18,025 nt of DNA from Scenedesmus sp. ARA3 (Eukaryota > Chlorophyta > Chlorophyceae > Sphaeropleales > Scenedesmaceae), in contig RWJK01001270.1 in the NCBI GenBank assembly GCA_004335835.1, positions 1-18,025 on the forward strand, written 5' to 3'. The notes under the pieces are model-generated. The model made no database searches and had not been told where the DNA came from. It was given only the letters and a program-made list of their open reading frames with translations. Positions 1 through 7,009 of this stretch are shown in pieces. How positions within the stretch are numbered: the stretch's first letter is position 1; the number at the start of each line of letters is the position of its first letter. Made by a program: the position numbers and the translations under genes.

Positions 1-1839
1 TGCTCCTGCTGCTGCTGCTGCTGCTGCGAGCGCTGAAACACGTATGCAATGTAGCGCACATGCTCCAGGCATGTCAGCTGGCAATGCACCAGCTGATCCA
101 GCTCAGCCCACTCCTGCTGAGTCAGCTTGAGGTCTGGATGCACCAGCCCCAGCACTGCCCGGCCAGTAGCACTGCGCGCCAGCTTCATAGCTGTGCCGAG
201 CACCCACTTGTTGGCTGTCATCACAGCGCCAGTCCAGTCGTGCACCTCCCTCACTGCAAGGCCTGCTGCTGCAGCCATCTGGCAGTACTCTGCTTCTGTG
301 GAAAAGTCCTCAAACTGCCATACGCTGCGCGTGGTCTGCACAGCTTTCAGGTCCAGGTCGCCTGCACGCACAGCTGTGGGGCACACACAAGCAGGCAAGC
401 AGGCAGGCAGGCAGGCAGGCAGTTACTGATGGTTAGCTGGTCGTTGGTAGTGGTGCTGCTGCTGCACACTATGGCTGCAGGACACTGGAGGAATGCCGAC
501 TCGAACGACATTGGACAGGCCGCTTTCAAACAGGAGTCCGCGTGATGGCAGCGCTCACCTGCTGCTGCTGCCTCACGCCACGCAAAGTCCACCACCACGA
601 GCCGCCCGCCAGGCGACAGCACGCGCGCAGCAGCAGCCAGGAACGCTGGCCTGTCAAAGTGGAAGGCTGCTTCAATGCAGTAGATGAGCGTGGGTGACAG
701 CTCCAGCGCAGCAGGGTGACTGTCCAGGGCTGTGGCATCACCCACAACGTAGCTTGGGCCGCTGCTGCCGTCGCCGCCATAGAGCCAGGACGCTGCGCTG
801 ACGTTCTGATTTTGCAGGCAGGCAGCAATGTATGGGCACAGGGTGTGGGTTATGTATCAGGTTGGGCGAGGGAACTCTGTTGGAGTGTTGCGGCATGGTG
901 ACATTGCGCAGTGTCATTTGCACGACACCAACATCAGGTTCTGCTGCTGGTTGCCTGCATGGCAGCTGCTGCAACCATCATGACCGCCAGGGCGACCGTC
1001 TCTGTCCAGTAAAATATTCCCTCATGTCTCTGCCGACTATCAATAATATCAACGCCACATCTTCACACCTGTGGCAGCAAATCGAGGCCCACAACGCGCG
1101 CATCATTGCCTGCTGCACAGGCCATCATGTACGTTGACTTGCCGCGGCCGCACGCCACGTCGAGGATCCTGTCGCTTGCTTGCGGGCGGCCAAGGGACAG
1201 CGCACGCCGCACCAGTGCAGTCTGCAATGTGCAGCCAGCACCAGCAGCATCAACAGGCAGTTGTTATGGCCAATCAGACGTGGAGCACAATGTGGCAGTG
1301 CACTTCTAGCTGCTGCATGATGTTGTGGTAACTCATCATATGATTAACATCCACCAGCAGGCGTGACTGCAAATGTGCCTCTGGCACATATGGACTCCAG
1401 GGTACGGGTCACATAGCTGCCGGCAGCGCTCCTGACCATGACCTAGCTACACTGCTCTGCACACTGTCTTCTTGATTCTAGAAATGACAAAATTCCTTGA
1501 GACAAAGAACAGTTTTTTCCTAGGTCAAAGCTGCTCCTTGCATGCACAACTCTGCCTGTTGCTGCATGCACCAGGGCGCACCTGCACAGCCGGCACGCTG
1601 AGCCACTGAAAGGGCTGCAGCAGTGAATAGAAGCCGAGGTTTGTCAGTGGCCCCCAGCCCGCTGCACGCAGCATCTTGTACATCAGGCTGGAGCTGTTGT
1701 AAGCCCCGGACACTGCTTTTGCCCTGCTTGTGCAGTTGCCATTGGCGCCACCATGGTGCTGGCCAGCTTTGTTCATGTCAGCATCTGTGCTGCTACGCAC
1801 GTCCTGAAGTCGTGTACTGGAACCTTGCGACAGATTCAT
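1..1839 (-). CDS. Class I SAM-dependent methyltransferase, 3' end beyond the window
   Basis: Four exons are visible on the minus strand: 1839-1582, 1221-1069, 805-559 and 361 to the window edge. The joins are in phases 0, 0 and 1, with donors GTGCGC, GTGTGA and GTGAGC. Together they give at least 339 residues. The fold is shown by motif I, ILDVACGRGKST (residues about 105-116, the SAM-binding glycine loop), by IYCIEAAFHF (178-187), and by VLSPGGRLVVVDF (199-211, the post-III strand). This order is typical of Methyltransf_11/25 enzymes that modify small molecules, such as the tocopherol, sterol and polyketide O- or C-methyltransferases. The substrate cannot be told. The conserved N-terminal stretch GWGPLTNLGFYSLLQPFQWL precedes the core. 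The start at 1839 is uncertain: the frame stays open upstream and a CTTTCAG acceptor lies about 20 bases before the ATG, so an extra 5' exon is possible. A glutamine run (CTG repeat on the plus strand) occurs at the window edge. Confidence 0.85.
388..422. repeat. (GGCA)n tetranucleotide microsatellite in a methyltransferase intron
   Basis: Tandem GGCA/AGGC units lie in the intron between methyltransferase exons 805-559 and 361-1, about 25 bases upstream of the acceptor on the minus strand. A similar GGCA run occurs at about 8892-8916 in a PAM intron. Confidence 0.9.
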
Positions 1840-2734
1840 TGTAGATTCGACTTCTTGCTGAAAGCAAACGGTTCAAGGTTGGCAACTACTGAGTTGCTGG
1901 GCCGGCAACAGGCGGGTGGAAAACAGCAAGGGAACAACGGTCTCAGACCAGTCAAAGTCATACTAGGTCACGATAATGTCAAATTGAGGCCTGTACAGAC
2001 CAATGTGCATCTCCGGGCAAAGCTTGCAAGCCTCGGCGTTGCGTTAACAATCTTACCTCGGACTAGCTTACACGTCTGACTCCGGCTGAAATAGCCAGTG
2101 TTTTGAAATCGATGGGCTTGGTACCCATACAACAATATATATTTACTTTTACTGTGTTGTTCAAGCTCAGGTTTTGGCAGCACAACAACATAGACAGGTG
2201 CAGCAATCAATGCCTCATGAGGTTCAACGTTGATCAACGTTCTGTCACGGTTGCTGACTACCATTAACCTTTATAACTGAATATTGACAGTGCACACCAT
2301 GTGATAGCAGTCTTCAAGGCCATGGGTAGTACTCTTTGCCCGACAGTGAGTGATGACAGTGCAGAGATGTCAGTGTGACTGATGTCAGGTGAGTGAGAGG
2401 GTGGACACTTGATCCTCTGCTAAGCAGGAGGCACAGCATATGTCTGCTGGAAAATCACTTGCTGGTTGGACTGGTTGCTTAGCAGTCCCAAGGTAGCATT
2501 GTGAAGGAGAGCAGCAGACCTACATTGTCGTGGAAAGTACTGCCATGCTCAAAGCTCTCACCTAACGGCTGAAACGTTTTGAAGCTGCGTTGCACGTCAA
2601 ATGTTAGAGCAGACCTGCATAGTGGCTGCTTGGAAGCTGCTGTTGCTTCGGGCGAGCAATGCCAGGTATCTGTCGAGAGCATGCCTACGCGCTGCCTGCC
2701 TTTCAGTGCTCGAGTTTGACGAAGTCCTTGGAAC
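1840..2734. other. Intergenic region between divergent genes
   Basis: This is about 900 bases between the methyltransferase start (minus) and the low-complexity protein gene (plus). It is more AT-rich than its surroundings and shows no ORF with coding-like codon use or recognisable motif. It probably holds both promoters. An AT run with ATATATATTT lies near 2134-2145, but nothing fixes it as a TATA box for either gene. A perfect palindrome sits at 2226-2241, and short GTGAGTGATGACAGTG-like direct repeats lie around 2345-2400. Confidence 0.6.
2226..2241. promoter_or_regulatory. Perfect 16-bp palindrome AACGTTGATCAACGTT
   Basis: The sequence equals its own reverse complement over all 16 bases. 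It lies about 390 bases upstream of the methyltransferase first visible exon and about 490 bases upstream of the plus-strand gene. It is built from two AACGTT half sites around GATC. It could be a site for a dimeric DNA-binding protein, but that is inference from symmetry and position only. Confidence 0.35.
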
Positions 2735-3501
2735 ATGTTCAGGTTGCTGGCGTCGATCTCGCCAGCGCACGCTGCTCTGAGAGGGCCGCTGCTGCACAGC
2801 ATCAGCATCAGCAGGGCCTCGAGCACATGGCAGCAGCAAGGGCCCCAACAGGTGGGACACAGTGTAGCAGCAGGTTGCCTAGCGCCGATACGTGAATGGT
2901 CACTGTCGCTTGTCTGTATGTGACTGCATGCTTGCATGAACATTTGTTGGCACACATAAGGCTCTGCCGCAGGACAGCTGCAGTTTTCTTGCGTAGTCTG
3001 TCAGGCTGCCAAGCGTGTGCCATGCGTGCATTTTGCAGGGACTCAACTCAACAGCGCCGGTTGACAGCCAGGCATGCACAGCTGCTGCTGCCGGTGGATC
3101 TGCCACCCTGCAGCCTGCAACATGGCAGAGCAACAGCAGCAGCAGCAGCACCTCCGGCAGCAACGCAGCAAAGCACCTAGCAGGTGACACAAGCTTGCAG
3201 GACCAGCGGCTGAAGTGGCAGCAGCAGCAACAGCAGCGGCAGCCGTGGCAGCACCAGGAGCAGCAGCAGCTAGTCCTGCCATGCAGTGACAGCAGCGGCC
3301 AGGCTGGTGCTCAGCCAGATCAGCAGTGCTACCAAGGGGCCGCAGGAGGCGTTGTCACACTACCCAAGCAAGGTACAGCGCTTTGGCAAGCCACCTTCTA
3401 CGGCAACGTGCCAACACACTGGTGGCAGCAGCAGGATGAGGCAGGCACCTCTGCAGATGCGCCGAGCAGCAGCAGCAGTGACAGCAGCAGTAGTAGCAGC
3501 A

Positions 3502-3540
<39 letters not shown>

Positions 3541-3847
3541 CGACATGGGAGCAGCTAGTGCAGCACAGCCCTTTCATCAGCAGTACCTTCTGGCTTAAGC
3601 ATGCACAGACAGCAGCACCTGCCCTGGTCCCGCTTGGGGGGCTGCTGTATGTTGCCCGCCCAGGCAGGGCGAGCAGGGCCTGCCCTAGGCCTATGTTGCG
3701 GCGCATGATCCGCGTCAAGCTGCAGCAGCAACTGCAGCCCCTGCTTCTAGTGAGTGACATCGCGGCGCGCTGCACGTACGCATACAACAGGCGGCGCCTG
3801 CTGCGTGCGCGGCGGAGGCGGGAGCAGGGACCGGAGGCGCTGCAAGC

Positions 3848-3895
<48 letters not shown>

Positions 3896-5012
3896 CGTGC
3901 AGCGGCACGCGCGGCGCTTTGCGCTGCGCAGCAGGGGTTACTTGGCAGCAGCAGCAGATGCATTGGCAGCAAACAAGGCTTGCGGCAGGCCCTCATGGCC
4001 CCTACCTCCTCTCACCAGCTTCGAGATTGAGAGATCAGCAGCAGCCGCAGCAGCAGCAGCTGCAGCAGCAGCAGATGCGGAGTGTAGAGGTGAGGGGCCG
4101 GCGGATGACGTAACGCCTATCACGCCAGAGACACTGAAGGCAGCCCGCACATATGCTGCAGCTGCAGAGACTGCTTCCCGCTGTGTTGCAGGCAGAGATC
4201 AGCATGGGAAGCTGCTGCAGCTGCCGCATGGCTGCACCGCTGCGGGAAGTGAGTGCCGCAGCTGCAATGCAGAGCGCAGTGACAGCGCAGGACAGCAGCA
4301 GCAGCATGCAGCAGCACATGCAGAGGAGCTGTTGTGCAACAGCAGCAGCAGCAGGGGCAGCGACAGCGGTCTTGATGCAGCTGTAAGTGGCAGGACGCGA
4401 AGGGGATTGCAGCCGCATGCGAGCAAGCCCGGCAAGGAGCAGCACGCTGCGGCTGCTGACCCTGACTGTGCTGCAGCAGGTGCAGCAGCAGCACATCCGT
4501 CTGCGCCTGTGAAGACCGCAGGCACATCTGCGGCTGACGCTGCTGCTGCTACCGCCTTTGTGCGGCTGCAGCAAATGCACGCAGCAGCAGCGAGCGCACA
4601 GGATGGTGAGGCTGCTGCTGCTAGCGGCCCTCAATTTATCTGGGTGCCCCACAGTGAGGATGCAGATGATGAGTTTTACGACAGCGCTGGCGTCTTTAGA
4701 AAGCGTGGGACATGGTACGTTGCCAGCAGTGCTGTGGATGAAGCCGGCGACGAGAGCGATGATGGTGAGTACACAGATGATGGCAGTGAAGATGACAGTG
4801 ACTGCGACAGTGACGATGACAGCGTGTGGGACAGTGATGATGAGGATGCAGGTGAGCCAGATGGCCAGGCGATTGGCTGGGAGGTGGACGGCCTGCTTGG
4901 CGTTCGCGTGGAGCTGGCGCCTGATGTGCTGCGCATGCTGCAGCAGCCACGCACTTTCAGGACCGCCAGCGGCGTGGTGTATGGCTTCTGGCAGAAGTGC
5001 CCACTCGGGTGA
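2735..5012 (+). CDS. Low-complexity Gln/Ser/Ala-rich protein of unknown function
   Basis: Exon 1 is 2735-2851 (39 codons), the intron is 2852-3038 (GTGGGA...TTTTGCAG), and exon 2 is 3039-5012 (657 codons plus TGA), in phase 0. The predicted protein has 696 residues. I do not recognise its family. The first 35 residues (MFRLLASISPAHAALRGPLL...) are basic, hydroxylated and free of acidic residues, like an organelle-targeting peptide. Then come poly-Ser (about 180-205), a more ordered stretch (about 206-293, with FISSTFWLKHAQ and MLRRMIRVKLQQQLQPLLLV), poly-Gln (about 309-324), poly-Ala runs, a strongly acidic Asp/Ser stretch (about 607-646) and a compact C-terminus (649-696) ending in GVVYGFWQKCPLG. 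The long open frame supports coding, and the exon-1 model rests on splice signals alone. A GTAAGT at 4383 could act as an internal donor. Low-complexity bias makes any homology guess unsafe. Confidence 0.65.
3503..3540 (+). repeat. CAG-type triplet repeat read as poly-Ser
   Basis: A near-perfect AGC/CAG tract within exon 2 of the low-complexity gene is read in the AGC frame and gives about twelve serines in a row, after an interrupted Ser-rich stretch from about 3463. Confidence 0.95.
3849..3893 (+). repeat. Pure (CAG)15 tract read as poly-Gln
   Basis: Fifteen uninterrupted CAG units in exon 2 of the low-complexity gene are read in the CAG frame as glutamine. It follows a basic Arg-rich segment and precedes another one. 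It is a likely site of length polymorphism. Confidence 0.95.
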
Positions 5013-5202
5013 TGTGAAGTGAGGCCGGCTGCTGCGCGTGTAGGGCTGCTGGTGCTGCAGATACAGCTGTCACCATCATGTTTTGTGTGATGCGTGCCTG
5101 GCAGCCCGGCTTGTGCGCGTGTGTGGCTGCTGGTGCTGTAGCTGCAGCCGGGATGCCTACCTGCCTGCCAGCATGGCGCATTGTGTGATGTGTGCCTGGG
5201 GT

Positions 5203-5248
<46 letters not shown>

Positions 5249-5332
5249 AATCACGGCAGCTGCCAGCGGTGTGTGCTGCTGAAGCCTGGCCATGCATGGT
5301 GTGCCTCAGGCAACAGGCGCGCCGGCGCGCGC
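5013..5332 (+). other. 3' UTR of the low-complexity protein gene
   Basis: From the TGA at 5010-5012 to the first downstream TGTAA is about 320 bases. The segment holds two diverged direct copies of a GCTGCTGGTGCTG...TGTGTGATG.GTGCCTGG unit (about 5035-5101 and 5116-5199), a (CAG)11 tract at 5214-5246, and a GC palindrome at 5317-5330. Confidence 0.5.
5214..5246 (+). repeat. (CAG)11 microsatellite in a 3' UTR
   Basis: Eleven uninterrupted CAG units lie about 200 bases after the stop codon of the low-complexity gene and about 85 bases before its putative poly(A) signal. Confidence 0.95.
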
Positions 5333-5337
5333 TGTAA
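5333..5337 (+). terminator. TGTAA polyadenylation signal for the low-complexity protein gene
   Basis: This is the first TGTAA after the stop at 5012. TGTAA replaces AATAAA as the poly(A) signal in chlorophyte algae. A perfect GC palindrome ends two bases before it. Confidence 0.5.
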
Positions 5338-6252
5338 CAGAATGACCTTTCTTATGCACAGGCCATTGTGCGTGGCACATGCACAAGTTGTACACTATGT
5401 AGACAGGTTAGTCAGGTTTGATATGGCCTCGTGTGTTGCTACGGCTGGGTTTGTCGTTCATGTTGGTGAGGCGGAAACTGCAGTTCACCTGCTGCACAGC
5501 TTGTGTTTGTGCTTCGCAGTGTGTTTGGAGGTTGGACTGTTCCTCAGTTGGCTGGGTGCATGGCGAAGCTGCAGTTGGTGTTGGCTGTATATGTGTCGAC
5601 CTCGCCTGAACCATGGCGCAGCATTCAGAAAGCCCAGCTGCAGCAGGTGCACAGTGCTGCTGAGTACGCATTATGCTGCATTATTATTGTAGTGTTTGCC
5701 TGCATGCACGCTGCAACTCTTTATGTTGGTGCTGCAGCTGCCACGGCGCATTATGCACGGTGAGATTGCATGTGGTGGTGTGTGCTGTGCAATGAGGCAA
5801 AACGGGTTTGCGCAGATCGTGGTGTGTCCCCTTCAATCTCTGCAGATAGGTTGCGTAACAGCAACTGCTGCTGCTATAATGGCATGCTGCACAAGCTAGC
5901 CACAGCGCTAAGTTGTGGTGGCAGCGGCTTGTAGTGACATTGGGGCATTGGCCCTGTAATTGGTTCCACAGATGCTTGAGCTGTGTTTGTAACTCTGGTT
6001 TAATAGCTGCTGTATCTCGATTGAAGTTTCACAGCTGCGGACGTGGCTGGGAGTGTTTCCTGGGGCTTGATGTTACATCAGCATGCAATGTGTTGCAACT
6101 CCAGGCATGCATGCCACCCTTGCCATCAGTGATGGATGCCAACCAACCAGCACCAACGTTGGTTGCAACAGTCACAAGGCATGCGGCGTCAAGGTGATAT
6201 GGAAAACAACACTACAGTGCATCAAATGCCGATGCCGATGACAAGGTATGGC
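5338..6252. other. Spacer between convergent genes
   Basis: No reading frame here has coding-like codon use or a recognisable motif. The stretch lies between the TGTAA of the plus-strand gene and the reverse TGTAA of PAM. Further plus-strand TGTAA words occur near 5957 and 5989, so the plus-strand 3' UTR could extend into it. Short GCATTATG / CATGGCGCA words recur, giving it a degenerate repetitive texture. Confidence 0.5.
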
Positions 6253-6257
6253 TTACA
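6253..6257 (-). terminator. TGTAA polyadenylation signal for PAM
   Basis: TTACA on the plus strand reads TGTAA on the minus strand. It is the first such word downstream of the PAM stop at 7010, implying a 3' UTR of about 760 bases. The phosphodiesterase gene has its first TGTAA at almost the same distance. Confidence 0.45.
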
Positions 6258-7009
6258 AGAAGACTATTATTATTATTATCAAATGCCCTTTGCTTGCCTT
6301 CATCTGGTGCCCAACATCCGTCTCAGCCGTGCTGCCACATCCACTTGCACTAACAGAGGGCTTGATAAGCATGGCATGCACTGTTTTGCTTGCAAAGCAC
6401 AGTTCTTGAGCGGACACGAGTGCCCGTGCCTGCACCAACCATCAGTAACGCTGACACAGCGCAGCACCCACCGCAGGAACATCAACACCACCATGCCATC
6501 CCATGCAGGCTGTTTTGTGCTGTGCAACAGCCCCCACCCCAGGGACACCAGGCATGGCTTGCAGACATTCAGTGATGCTGCATACTTCAGTGTGAAGCAT
6601 CTTGGCTACGTAGCCGGTATACCGGCTGTGCCACCAGCAGGCTCACGCGCGGCTGCAGGCCGGCAACAGCACAGCAATGGGCTAGCGTGGCAGCGAGCTG
6701 GTGGATGGTACGCAAGTAAGCCAACATATGCACAGATTCTGTCCTGGCACTATAACCGCCGCAGTCTGCAAGACTGCCGCAGTAACTGCTGTGGCAGCGT
6801 TGCCCGCACACACCCTGCTGTGCACACACACACACACCACATCACCAGCTGAGCAGCGCTACTATACACCCATCCACCAAAACACACGCACATATCAAAC
6901 CGATATGCTTGCACATACATTGCATGCGATTACTTGCCATGCAACCCCCTTGCCCAACACACAGAAGCTACTACTAGCACCATCAGGCGTACATACAGCT
7001 TCACAACCC
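6258..7009 (-). other. 3' UTR of PAM
   Basis: This is the non-coding stretch between the PAM stop codon and the first minus-strand TGTAA. It contains an ATT run near 6265-6280, a CA dinucleotide run at about 6822-6838 and overlapping perfect palindromes at 6604-6627. A plus-strand open frame crosses it but has no supporting features. Confidence 0.45.

Noticed and set aside
1968..2264. 98-codon minus-strand open frame as an upstream methyltransferase exon
   Set aside because: The sequence is AT-rich with no family resemblance, and no clean donor in the right phase connects it to the exon at 1839.
2479..2955. 158-codon minus-strand open frame
   Set aside because: It is antisense to the proposed first exon of the low-complexity gene, has no motif or codon bias, and shows frequent Cys and Met typical of a random frame.
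3355..3787. Poly-Cys and poly-Leu minus-strand open frames opposite the CAG tracts
   Set aside because: These are low-complexity shadows of the CAG repeats in the plus-strand exon.
6136..6852. 238-codon plus-strand open frame
   Set aside because: It lies antisense to the PAM 3' UTR, has no motif, shows simple-sequence runs (poly-Tyr from an ATT repeat, His/Thr from a CA repeat), and has no coding-like codon pattern.
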